Origin: Halostella limicola
Lineage (GTDB): Archaea; Halobacteriota; Halobacteria; Halobacteriales; Natronoarchaeaceae
Assembly: GCF_003675875.1 (NCBI RefSeq)
Contig: NZ_RCDI01000001.1
Location: forward strand, 248,001 to 312,000
DNA: 64,000 bases
Direction: 5' to 3'
Shown here: piece after piece, positions 25,911-34,114 of the stretch
Layout: each line of letters begins with the position of its first letter
How positions within the stretch are numbered: the first letter of the stretch is position 1
Notes under the pieces: generated by a model
What the model was told of the DNA's origin: nothing
Database searches by the model: none
Seen by the model: only the letters and a program-made list of their open reading frames with translations
Program-made: the position numbers and the translations under genes

Positions 25911-26447
25911 CTACCCGAGGAGGTAGCGGAGCTTCGGCCGCTGCTTCACGAACTCGGTCTCCTCGAGGTAGGCGTCCACGCCGAGGAGCCGGCCCGCGGC
26001 GAACACGCCGACGACCACGAACAGCAGGAGGCCGAGCAGGTCGCCGTTCACGTAGCCGTGGGCCCAGTCGGCGTTCCCGAGGTAGAACAGGGTCATGAGG
26101 ACCCCGCCGAAGAACGCCGCCAGCCGGGTGAACGCTCCTAGGATCAGCCCCAGGCCGATGAGGAACTCGCCGACCGGGATCATGACGTTCGTGAGCTCCA
26201 GCAGCCACGGCGTCTCGGCCACCAGCGCGAACAGCCCGGCGATCGGGCTGCCGTCGGCGTTCGCCAGGTAGCCCCCGGCGTCGAACGGCTCGCCCGCGAC
26301 GAAGCCGAACTTCCCCCAGCCGGCGTGGAGGAACCAGTACCCCACGACGAGCCGGACCAGCACGGTCACGTAGCCGGCGACCGACCCGGCGTACTCGAAC
26401 TCTTCCTCTCGACCCATCCACTCGACGGTGGCTTCGTTAGTCGCCAT
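25911..26447 (-). CDS. DoxX-family membrane protein
   Basis: This 178-residue protein has four membrane spans in the DoxX pattern. VLVRLVVGYWFLHAGWGKF is at about residues 30-48, then MIPVGEFLIGLGLILGAFTR, FFGGVLMTLFYLGN and a final LLLFVVVGVFAAGRLLG. DoxX proteins were first linked to thiosulfate:quinone oxidoreductases and to oxidative-stress complexes; many have unknown partners. No redox motif beyond the family fold is visible. The start is an ATG at 26447. It is followed upstream on the same strand by the NhaC gene but has its own leader region with a hairpin. Confidence 0.85.
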   Translation of the reverse strand: MATNEATVEWMGREEEFEYAGSVAGYVTVLVRLVVGYWFLHAGWGKFGFVAGEPFDAGGYLANADGSPIAGLFALVAETPWLLELTNVMIPVGEFLIGLGLILGAFTRLAAFFGGVLMTLFYLGNADWAHGYVNGDLLGLLLFVVVGVFAAGRLLGVDAYLEETEFVKQRPKLRYLLG

Positions 26448-26526
26448 TATTGGTCACCTTACGGTTGAGAGTTGGCGACGAACGGACTTCAACCGGTGAG
26501 ACGATTCCCAGACGGTGAGAACATGT

Positions 26527-26550
26527 TCCCCCGCGGTCTCAAGCGGGGGA
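26527..26550. other. GC-rich hairpin between nhaC-like and doxX-like genes
   Basis: TCCCCCGC and GCGGGGGA form a perfect 8-bp stem with an 8-nt loop. It lies 12 nt beyond the 3' end of the NhaC gene, so it could help end that transcript. The stem and the CTCAAG in its loop also resemble the end hairpins of IS200/IS605-type elements, but no transposase remnant is seen. Confidence 0.4.
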
Positions 26551-26561
26551 CGGTCGCGGGG

Positions 26562-28280
26562 TCAGTCGTCCCCGGCCGTTCCGCGGTCGGCGCCCGCCCC
26601 GTCGAACGGCTTGGCGGGCACGTCCTTCCGACTCGCGTCGAGTTCGGAGAGCCCGTAGACGAGACCGATCAGCACGACCGCGCATACGGGCAGGAAGACG
26701 GCCGGCCCGAGGCCGGTGACGCCGTAGATGAGGTACGCGAGCGTCGCGACGGAGATGACGGTGACGGCGTAGTACATCTGCGTGCGGACGTGGTCGATGT
26801 GGTCCGACCCGGCGAACGTCGACGAGAGGATGGTCGTGTCGGAGATCGGCGAGCAGTGGTCGCCGAAGATCGACCCGCTGAACACCGCGCCGACGGCGAC
26901 GGCGACCATCTCGGGGTTCTGGTTGCCGATCGACCACGCCAGCGGCACGGCGACGGGCGTGACGAGCGCCATGGTCCCCCACGAGGTCCCGATCGAGAAC
27001 GAGATGAACGCCGCGGCAAACAGGATGACGATGGGGAGGAGCGTCGGCGTGACGATCCCCTCGGCGATGCCGGTGACGTAGTCGCCCGTGCCGAGGGCGG
27101 AGGCGACCGACCCGATCGACCACGCCAGCACGAGGATGCTGACCGCGTGCAGCATGATGCCGAAGCCGTCGAGCACGGTCTCCATCCCCTCCTCTAGGTC
27201 GATGTGGTCGTCGATCAGGCCGAGCGTGAGCGCGGTCGCCACCATGCCGAACGACCCCCAGACGAGCGCGCCGGTGAAGTCGGCGTTCTCAGCGATGCCG
27301 AGGGCTATCTCGCCGCCGTCCATCGGTGCCTGTCCGAGAAGCGCCTCGCCGAAGGTGAACGTTCCCTCGACGGCGTCGGACCCCATGAATCCGGTCCATC
27401 CGGTGTAAGCCGCGCCGCCGAGCACGACGACGACGAGGACGAGTACCGGGAAGACGAACGTCCGCAGGCGGGGGTCGTCAGTCACGGGGTCGCCCAGGTC
27501 CTCCTTCATGCTCTGGAGCGGATTGGCGTCCTCCCGCGTCACGTTGCCCGTCCTGCGGGCGCGGGTCTCCGCGTCCAGCATCTCGCCGAAGTCACGCTGG
27601 GTGACGACGACGATGCCGACCATCAACACGGCGAGCAGGCAGTAGACGTTGAACGGGATCGACCAGAGGAACGTGGCCACGGCCGACGGCGTCTCGCCCT
27701 GGATGCCCATCTCCTCGTACGCGCTCGCGACGAGGCCGATCTGGAACGCGACCCACGAGGAGATGCCGAACGTCGCGACGGGGGCGGCCGTCGAGTCGAG
27801 GATGTACGCCAGCTTCTCCCGGGACATCCGCATGTTGTCGGCCATGTCCTTCATCGCCGACCCGACGATGGCGGTGTTGGCGTAGTCGTCGAAGAACCAC
27901 ACCATCCCGAACAGCCACGTGACGACCCCCACCCGGCGGTGGGAGTCCACTTTCGACCGGGCGAACTGGGCGACGGCGAGCGACCCCCCGAGCCGCCAGA
28001 GCAGGGCTATCCCCGCGCCGAGCAGGAAGGTGAAGATGATGATCTTCGCCTGGAACGTGCTCTCCCCGACGGCGCTGACAATCCAGTCGAACGCCTCGAC
28101 GACGCCGGTGAACGGTACCGCGGCGTACTCGACGACGGTGTCGGCCGCGGCGGCGGCGACGATCGCTCCCCCGACCCACACGCCGAGAAACAGCGACAGC
28201 ATCGCCCGTCTCGTGGCGATCGCCAACACGATCGCCAGCAACGGCGGTACAAGCGATATCGCTCCGAATTCCGATGCCAT
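26562..28280 (-). CDS. NhaC-family Na+/H+ antiporter
   Basis: This 572-residue membrane protein with about thirteen spans starts MASEFGAISLVPPLLAIVLA. The conserved region VWFFDDYANTAIVGSAMKDM carries the paired acidic residues expected of ion-coupled NhaC transporters. A second half has FISFSIGTSWGTMALVTPVA and FGDHCSPISDTTILSS. It exchanges sodium (or organic substrates in some relatives) for protons, and sodium export is vital in halophiles. The ATG at 28280 has a CATATG element 27 nt upstream, supporting the start. The C-terminal tail is short and acidic. Confidence 0.92.
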   Translation of the reverse strand: MASEFGAISLVPPLLAIVLAIATRRAMLSLFLGVWVGGAIVAAAAADTVVEYAAVPFTGVVEAFDWIVSAVGESTFQAKIIIFTFLLGAGIALLWRLGGSLAVAQFARSKVDSHRRVGVVTWLFGMVWFFDDYANTAIVGSAMKDMADNMRMSREKLAYILDSTAAPVATFGISSWVAFQIGLVASAYEEMGIQGETPSAVATFLWSIPFNVYCLLAVLMVGIVVVTQRDFGEMLDAETRARRTGNVTREDANPLQSMKEDLGDPVTDDPRLRTFVFPVLVLVVVVLGGAAYTGWTGFMGSDAVEGTFTFGEALLGQAPMDGGEIALGIAENADFTGALVWGSFGMVATALTLGLIDDHIDLEEGMETVLDGFGIMLHAVSILVLAWSIGSVASALGTGDYVTGIAEGIVTPTLLPIVILFAAAFISFSIGTSWGTMALVTPVAVPLAWSIGNQNPEMVAVAVGAVFSGSIFGDHCSPISDTTILSSTFAGSDHIDHVRTQMYYAVTVISVATLAYLIYGVTGLGPAVFLPVCAVVLIGLVYGLSELDASRKDVPAKPFDGAGADRGTAGDD

Positions 28281-28477
28281 ATCCGTGCGATTCTCTAGCA
28301 CAACATATGACGTTTTCGGGAGATACCGCCGTATTGCACGTGTTACCCGCTGGTAATGAAGGTCTAGAGGCGTAAACTGTGAACGGGTGTTCAGTTCCCC
28401 AACGACCGACTGATTCGCCGCTTCGGTACGAGGACTACTCGATCCGGCGTTTCGGCGCGACGGCCGTCCTGACGGCG

Positions 28478-30211
28478 CTACAGCCGCGTGGCGAGCGTCT
28501 CTGCGGTCTTCTCGCCGACCCCGTCGACGCTTCGCAGTTCGTCGGGGGTCGCGTCCCGGACGTTCTCGACGCTCCCGAACCGCCGGAGCAGGCGCTTTCG
28601 CGTCTCCGGACCGACGCCGGGAACGTCGTCGAGGACGGTCGACACTTCGTCGCGGACCGTCTGGTGGTACTGGACGGCGAAGCGGTGAGCCTCGTCCCGG
28701 ACCCGCTGGAGGAGGTGGAGGTGCGGCGCGTCGTCCGGCCAGTCGTACACCCCCGTCGGCGTCACGACCAGCTCCTCCTCCTTCGCCAGCGCGACGGCGG
28801 GCACGTCCCAGCCCGTCTCGGCGAGCGCGTCGCGGGCGGCGCCGAGCTGTCCCTCGCCGCCGTCGATCAGCAGGAGGTCGGGGTCGGGTCGGTCGTCGCG
28901 ACCCTCGACGGCGCGCTCGGCCCGCCACCGCACCAGCGCGCGCATGTTGGCGTAGTCGTCGTTTCGCTCCTCCAGCTTCTTCCGCCGGTAGTGGGACTTC
29001 TCGGGCTCGCCGTCGACGAAGGTCACGTCGCTGCCGACGACCGCGCTGCCCTGCGCGTGGCTCACGTCGAACCCCTCGATCCGCTCGGCGGCGTCGATCC
29101 CCAGTTCGCCGGCCAGTGCGCGCGTCTCGTCGCGGCCGCCGCCGCGCCGCCGAGCGTTTTTCAGCGCCAGATCGACGAGCTTCGCCTCCCGGCCCGCTCC
29201 CGGCACGCGGACCGCGACCCCCTCCGCCTCGAGCCAGGCCGCGACCTCCTCGTCGTCGTGGCGCTCGGGCAGGAGGACGGCGTCCGGCAGCTCCCGCTCG
29301 GCGTAGTACTGCGCGAGGAACGCCGAGAGGACGCGGGGAACCCTCTCGTCGCCCTCGGGCGCGGCCACGCGGTGGCGCTCCCGATCGACCAGCTGCCCGC
29401 CCTCGCTGTGGAGTCGGGCGACGGTCGCGTCGCCGCCCTCGATGGCGACCCCGAGCACGTCGACCGACCGCTCGCCGCCCTGGCTCGCCACCGCCTCGCC
29501 GCCCCCCTCGTGGAACGACTCGACGACGTCGAGCCGGTCGCGGAGGTTGGCGGCGCGCTCGAACTCCTGGTTCCCGGCCGCCCGCTCCATCTCGCGGCGG
29601 AGCGGGTCCGCGAGGACGCCCGTCTCTCCCTCGAAGAAGCGCCGGACCGAGGCGACGTCCTCGGCGTACGCCTCCTCGCTTATCTCGCCGGTACAGGGCG
29701 CGGTACAGAGGCCCACCTCGTAGTCCAGACAGGGACGGTCCCGGTTGGCGTACTTGTGGTCGGAACAGCCCCGGACGCCGTACGTCTCGCGCAGGGCCTT
29801 CACGACCGTCTCGACCCGTCCCTTGTCGGTGAACGGCCCGTACGCGACGGCGTCCTCGTCGGGGTCCCGCGTCACCTCGATGCGCGGGACGGCGTGGTCG
29901 GTCAGCTGTACCAGCGGGTAGGACTTGTCGTCCTTCAGCCGGACGTTGTACCGCGGCTGGTGGCGCTTGATGAGGTTCGCCTCCAGCAGCAGCGCCTGCG
30001 TCTCCGTGTCCGTCACGGCGACCTCCACGCCGTCGGCGCGCTCGACCATGCGGGCGATCCGCTGGCTCCGGGGGTCGGCGTACGAGCGGACCCGGTCCCG
30101 CAGGTCGACGGCCTTCCCGACGTACAGCGTGGCGTCGTCGCGGCGGAACTGGTAGACGCCGGGCTCTCGGGGGAGGTCGCTCGCCCGCTCGCGGACCGCG
30201 GCGGCGTTCAT
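28478..30211 (-). CDS. uvrC: UvrC, excinuclease ABC subunit C
   Basis: UvrC makes both incisions in nucleotide excision repair. The 577-residue product begins with a GIY-YIG nuclease domain ([17 protein letters not shown]) and a four-cysteine stretch (GCSDHKY ... [15 protein letters not shown]). A UVR helix follows (about 200-235), then the RNase-H-like second nuclease ([35 protein letters not shown]) and C-terminal helix-hairpin-helix motifs ([18 protein letters not shown]). An ATG at 30211 gives a natural start; an upstream GTG at 30220 is in frame. It is close to uvrB but on the other strand, so not an operon. Confidence 0.96.
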   Translation of the reverse strand: MNAAAVRERASDLPREPGVYQFRRDDATLYVGKAVDLRDRVRSYADPRSQRIARMVERADGVEVAVTDTETQALLLEANLIKRHQPRYNVRLKDDKSYPLVQLTDHAVPRIEVTRDPDEDAVAYGPFTDKGRVETVVKALRETYGVRGCSDHKYANRDRPCLDYEVGLCTAPCTGEISEEAYAEDVASVRRFFEGETGVLADPLRREMERAAGNQEFERAANLRDRLDVVESFHEGGGEAVASQGGERSVDVLGVAIEGGDATVARLHSEGGQLVDRERHRVAAPEGDERVPRVLSAFLAQYYAERELPDAVLLPERHDDEEVAAWLEAEGVAVRVPGAGREAKLVDLALKNARRRGGGRDETRALAGELGIDAAERIEGFDVSHAQGSAVVGSDVTFVDGEPEKSHYRRKKLEERNDDYANMRALVRWRAERAVEGRDDRPDPDLLLIDGGEGQLGAARDALAETGWDVPAVALAKEEELVVTPTGVYDWPDDAPHLHLLQRVRDEAHRFAVQYHQTVRDEVSTVLDDVPGVGPETRKRLLRRFGSVENVRDATPDELRSVDGVGEKTAETLATRL

Positions 30212-30260
30212 CGCCGCCACCTAGCCCTGCGGGAGATTTGTACCTGACGCCTCCGGCGGA

Positions 30261-31268
30261 TCACTCGCTGTACGGCGGTTTCGCGGCCTCCGGACCGTGG
30301 CCTTCGAGGTGGATGATGTTCTCCCGTCCGATGGAGAGCTTCTCGATCTTCCCCTCGTCGACCATGTCCGAAAGCAGGCGGCTCACCTTCGCCTTCGACC
30401 ACTCCGTCTCGTTGACGATCGCCGCCTGCTTCATGCGGCCGCCGTTCTCCTCCAAGAGCTGGATGACGCGCTGTTCGTCCGTCAGGAGCGGTTCGTCCGC
30501 TGCTTCGGGGGCGGTCTCGGCCGCTTCCACGGTCCCCTCCTCGCCGGTCCGACGGCGTCTGAGCAGGAACCACCCGACGACGAGGCCGACGCCGAGCAGC
30601 AAGCCGCCGGCGCTCAGCTTGGCGACGGTGCTCCCATCCGTCGGGTCCGTCCCCAACTGGAGTTCGAGACCGTCGCGGAGGCCGTCGCCGTCGGAGTCGG
30701 CCTTCGTCGGGTCGGTCCCGTAGTTCTCGACCTCCGCGCCGTCGGTGAGGCCGTCCTGGTCCATGTCCGCGTTCGTCATGTTCAGCCCCTCGTCCACCTC
30801 CTTCTTGTTGCTCAGACCGTCACCGTCGAGGTCACCTTCCTTCTCTATTACGGTCACCGATTTCGTCTGCAGGTCAGTCGCCGCCCCGTCACCCGTCGAG
30901 AGGACGATCTGCACCGTCTGCGGGCCGGTTTCGTTCACGGGCCACTTGTCGACGGGGAAGGTCACGGTGGCGTTCTGCGCGGCCGTCTCCGTACAGCCGA
31001 GCCTGTGGCTCTGGTTCCCCTCGTGATACCGATACGCGCACACCTCGTACGCGCGGCTCTCGTCGCCCGAAAACGAGACGGAAAGGTTGAACGATTCGTC
31101 TGTCCAGACGAACGACGAATCGTTCTGTTCGCTGACGACCGCCGATCCCGTCAACTCGACGTCGGTGATCCCGTCCTGGGCAGCCTGCAGTCCTGATACC
31201 GGGGTGCCTACGCTCGTAAGTATCAGGAGTACACCGATCAGGGCGAGCGCCCTTCTCGCCAACTCCAT
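30261..31268 (-). CDS. Membrane-anchored winged-helix regulator with three calcium-type repeats
   Basis: This 335-residue paralogue of the regulator at 23356 has a signal peptide (about 1-30) and an extracellular domain with Cys77 and Cys92 that could form a disulfide. Three aspartate-rich repeats follow (about 144-210, e.g. DSDGDGLRDGLELQLGTDPT). A single span (about 216-236), a basic RRRR stop-transfer patch and a cytoplasmic winged helix (260-322, with EWSKAKVSRLLSDMVDEGK) complete it. A GGTATAGG element 26 nt before the ATG at 31268 fixes the start over ATG 31277. Upstream in the same direction is a lipoprotein gene. Direct DNA binding by a tethered regulator is inferred, not shown. Confidence 0.8.
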   Translation of the reverse strand: MELARRALALIGVLLILTSVGTPVSGLQAAQDGITDVELTGSAVVSEQNDSSFVWTDESFNLSVSFSGDESRAYEVCAYRYHEGNQSHRLGCTETAAQNATVTFPVDKWPVNETGPQTVQIVLSTGDGAATDLQTKSVTVIEKEGDLDGDGLSNKKEVDEGLNMTNADMDQDGLTDGAEVENYGTDPTKADSDGDGLRDGLELQLGTDPTDGSTVAKLSAGGLLLGVGLVVGWFLLRRRRTGEEGTVEAAETAPEAADEPLLTDEQRVIQLLEENGGRMKQAAIVNETEWSKAKVSRLLSDMVDEGKIEKLSIGRENIIHLEGHGPEAAKPPYSE

Positions 31269-31385
31269 ACCCCTCATTCGCCGTCCTGTCCTATACCGTT
31301 TGTCGAGGCATATTGAGACATCACGATAGTGATGCCTCTCGAGCGCCGTCCGGTGGGACGGCAGAAAGCGTCGGCTTAACTTCGG

Positions 31386-31742
31386 TTACCCGACGAGCGA
31401 ACCGCCGGTCTCGTTCGTGTCGTTGCCGATCTCTTCGGATTCGTTGCCCACGTCTTCGGCTTCCTCGTCGCTCTCGTTACCGACCTGGTTACCCTCACCA
31501 GTGTCGTTCCCTTCCTCGCCGGTCTCGCCCTCTTCGGCCGCGCCGTCCTCGCTGTCATCGCCGACGCCCGTATCGTTGTCACCGACGCCCGAGTCGTTCT
31601 CGGCGACGCCCTCTGCGGTAGTCTCGTTCGTGTCGTTAGTGCCGCCGGGACCGCCGCAACCGGCGAGTCCGACGAGCATCACGGCTACGATCGCGACGAA
31701 CACGACGCGTCTGCTTGGCAATTTGTCTCTCATTCTCTGCAT
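31386..31742 (-). CDS. Small acidic low-complexity lipoprotein
   Basis: This 118-residue protein has a basic start, a hydrophobic stretch (VVFVAIVAVMLVGLAGCGG) and a lipobox LAGC whose Cys should be lipid-modified. The rest is low-complexity Asp/Glu/Gly/Asn/Thr with many NDT and NET sites, a possible glycosylation-rich stalk. No enzymatic domain is visible. A TTTAATC element 26 nt before the ATG at 31742 supports that start. It lies just upstream of, and in the same direction as, the calcium-repeat regulator, with about 117 nt between. Confidence 0.75.
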   Translation of the reverse strand: MQRMRDKLPSRRVVFVAIVAVMLVGLAGCGGPGGTNDTNETTAEGVAENDSGVGDNDTGVGDDSEDGAAEEGETGEEGNDTGEGNQVGNESDEEAEDVGNESEEIGNDTNETGGSLVG

Positions 31743-31937
31743 CAGAAACACCGACTGGGACGTGATTAAAGAGGGAACCTCGTTCCGATAGATTCCGAAC
31801 TGTTTCGCGAGAGCGCCGTTTCGTGTAGCCGAATTAGTAATTTACCGCCGATCCTAAGTGGCGGTTAGAAACCGTTCCACCGACGAAACGTCCGAACCTG
31901 CGTCACCTTCAACTGGCGGGGGATCGAAGGCCGCCCG

Positions 31938-32213
31938 ATGGACGACAGCGACGACCGCGTCCGTGTCTGGCTCGTCGAACGCGACCTCGACCAGCGGAAC
32001 CTGGTGACGCTCGTGTATGCGACGCCGGACGGCGACCGGCGCTATCGCCGCCAGCTCTCCTCGGCGGCGCTCGACCGCGGCGCGGACGTGACCGCGGCGA
32101 CGACGGTCGCTCCCGCCGACCTTGAGCCGGTCGAGGATCCGGACCGTCGGAAGCAGTACGCCGAGGAGGCCCGCCGGGTCGCCGACGACCGCGACCCGGA
32201 CGAGCCCCTGTGA
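31938..32213 (+). CDS. Small acidic protein of unknown function
   Basis: This 91-residue protein (MDDSDDRVRVWLVERDLDQR) has a predicted beta-rich start (VWLVERDLDQRNLVTLVYATPDGDRRYRRQL) and an acidic C-terminal helix. It looks like a conserved haloarchaeal hypothetical, but I cannot name a family. It ends 70 nt before the ABC ATPase gene, which has its own strong TATA element, so co-transcription is uncertain. Confidence 0.6.
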   Translation: MDDSDDRVRVWLVERDLDQRNLVTLVYATPDGDRRYRRQLSSAALDRGADVTAATTVAPADLEPVEDPDRRKQYAEEARRVADDRDPDEPL

Positions 32214-32251
32214 GCCGTCTCACAGGTTAGTTGCAGCGGGAAGTACGAACG

Positions 32252-32260
32252 TATTTATAA
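32252..32260 (+). promoter_or_regulatory. TATA element of the ABC exporter operon
   Basis: TATTTATAA is centred 28 nt upstream of the ATG at 32284 and is among the clearest core promoter matches in the window. Confidence 0.7.
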
Positions 32261-32283
32261 CGGGAATCCGACAATCCACATCC

Positions 32284-33192
32284 ATGGCCGCCATCGAACT
32301 GAACGGCGTGACGAAACGGTACGGGGACGTCGTCGCCCTCCGCGACGTGGACCTGACCGTCCAGGAGGGCGAGATCTACGGCTTCCTGGGCCCCAACGGC
32401 GCGGGCAAGTCGACGACGATCAACGCTATCCTCGATTTCATCGACCCCACCTCCGGCACCGTCGAGGTGTTCGGCAAGGACGTCTCCGCGGAGAGCGTGG
32501 AGGTCCGCCGGCACGTCGGCGTTCTCCCTGAGGGATTCGACGTGTACGACCGCCTCACCGGGCGCCAGCACCTCGAGTTCGCCGTCGAGTCCAAGGGCAC
32601 CAACGACGACCCCGAGGCGCTGATGGAGCGCACGGGCATCCTCGACGCGGCCGACCGGAAGGCCGGCGGCTACTCGAAGGGGATGGCCCAGCGCCTCGTG
32701 CTGGCGATGGCGCTGGTCGGCGACCCCGATCTGCTGATCCTCGACGAGCCCTCGACCGGGCTCGACCCCAACGGCGCGCGGCGGATGCGCGAGATCATCC
32801 GCGAGGAGCGCGACCGCGGCGCGACCGTGTTCTTCTCCAGCCACATCCTCGGCCAGGTCGAGGCCGTCTGCGACCGGGTCGGCATCCTCCGCGACGGCGA
32901 ACTCGTCGCCGAGGACAGCATCGAGGGGCTCCGCGAGGCGGCGGGCTCCGACGGCCGGCTCACGATCACCGTCGACAGGGTCCCCGACGGCGTCGCCGAG
33001 GCGGTGAAAGCGGTCGACGGCGTCTCGGAGGTCTCCGTCCGGGACCACACGCTGTCGGTCGCCTGTAACGACGACGCGAAGACCGCCGTCATCGACGCGG
33101 TCGAGGGCACCGGGGCGACCGTCGAGGACTTCGACACGGAGGACGCGTCGCTGGAGGACCTGTTCGTCTCCTACACGGAGGGTCGAGCATGA
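32284..33192 (+). CDS. ABC-2-type exporter ATP-binding protein
   Basis: This 302-residue ATPase has Walker A GPNGAGKST (about residues 39-47) and an ABC signature written as YSKGMAQRL. Walker B is LLILDEPSTGLDPNG, and the switch His sits in FFSSHILGQ. The C-terminal extension of about 80 residues is typical of ATPases paired with ABC-2 permeases (drug, bacteriocin, copper or surface-component export). It energises the permease encoded by the next gene, which overlaps it by 4 nt (ATGA). Substrate is not predictable. Confidence 0.95.
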   Translation: MAAIELNGVTKRYGDVVALRDVDLTVQEGEIYGFLGPNGAGKSTTINAILDFIDPTSGTVEVFGKDVSAESVEVRRHVGVLPEGFDVYDRLTGRQHLEFAVESKGTNDDPEALMERTGILDAADRKAGGYSKGMAQRLVLAMALVGDPDLLILDEPSTGLDPNGARRMREIIREERDRGATVFFSSHILGQVEAVCDRVGILRDGELVAEDSIEGLREAAGSDGRLTITVDRVPDGVAEAVKAVDGVSEVSVRDHTLSVACNDDAKTAVIDAVEGTGATVEDFDTEDASLEDLFVSYTEGRA

Positions 33193-34067
33193 CCTGGGAG
33201 GTCGTCGCGAAGAAGGACTTCGCCGACGCCGTCCGCTCGCGTGGCCTGTGGGCGCTGTCGGCGCTGTTCGTGCTCGTGTTCGCGCTCCCGCCGCTGCTGA
33301 TCTTCTACCTGGAGTTCGGCCAGAACCAGCCCGCACAGGCCGAGGGCAGCACGGACGCGTTCATCTTCATCATGAAGGAGGCGTCGGCGCTGCTCGTCCC
33401 CGTCATCGCCATCGTCGTCGCGTACGCGGCGATCACCAGCGAGCGCGAGAGCGGGACGATGAAGATACTGCTCTCGCTCCCGCACTCGCGGCGCGACGTC
33501 GTCGCCGGCAAGGTGCTCGGCCGCAGCGCCGTCCTCGCCGTTCCGATCGCCGTCGGCTTCCTGTTCTCCCTCCTCGTGATGCTGCCGACGTCGCTCTCCC
33601 TGAAGCTCGCTAACTTCACGCTGTTCGGGCTCCTGACGGTGCTCTTCGGCGTCGTGTTCGTCGGCCTCGCGGTCGGGCTCTCGGCGGCGTTCGCCACGAG
33701 CCGCCGGGCGATGATGGGGTCGCTGGGGCTGTTCATGCTGTTTACGTTCCTCTGGAACTTCGCGGTGAACACGCTGATCGGCGAACTCGACCTCGGCGCC
33801 GGGACCGCGGTCCGAACCCGCCTGTTTCTCAAGCTACTGAATCCGACGCAGGCGTACAAGACGCTCGTCGACGCGCTCATCTTCGACACGAGCCGTCAGG
33901 CCCGGGTCATGATGTTCGGGTTCTTCGAGCAGCAGCGCGCTCAGGAACTCCTCCCCGAGACGCTGCCGGTCCACTTCTCGGACCCGTTCGTCGTGGCGTA
34001 CATGCTGCTCTGGTTCGTCGTCCCGGTCGGGCTCGGCTACCTCGTCTTCCGCGACGCGGAGCTGTGA
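33189..34067 (+). CDS. ABC-2-type exporter permease
   Basis: This 292-residue, six-span membrane protein pairs with the ATPase at 32284. The pattern of an N-terminal span, a short external loop, then ERESGTMKILLSLPHSRRDVV before the second span is typical of ABC-2 permeases such as NosY and related proteins. The ATG overlaps the ATPase stop, so the two subunits are coupled in translation. Its last residues (YLVFRDAEL) are the common cytoplasmic end. Transport direction should be export. Confidence 0.92.
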   Translation: MTWEVVAKKDFADAVRSRGLWALSALFVLVFALPPLLIFYLEFGQNQPAQAEGSTDAFIFIMKEASALLVPVIAIVVAYAAITSERESGTMKILLSLPHSRRDVVAGKVLGRSAVLAVPIAVGFLFSLLVMLPTSLSLKLANFTLFGLLTVLFGVVFVGLAVGLSAAFATSRRAMMGSLGLFMLFTFLWNFAVNTLIGELDLGAGTAVRTRLFLKLLNPTQAYKTLVDALIFDTSRQARVMMFGFFEQQRAQELLPETLPVHFSDPFVVAYMLLWFVVPVGLGYLVFRDAEL

Positions 34068-34114
34068 GCCGCCCGGAGCTCTGATCCCCGCTTTCGGCCG
34101 TTCCGGGGCCGACG

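Noticed and set aside
25172..26098. A forward open frame running through the DUF7344-like gene and into the DoxX gene region
   Set aside because: Its product is Arg/Pro-rich shadow sequence. The real gene is the adjacent frame starting at 25320.
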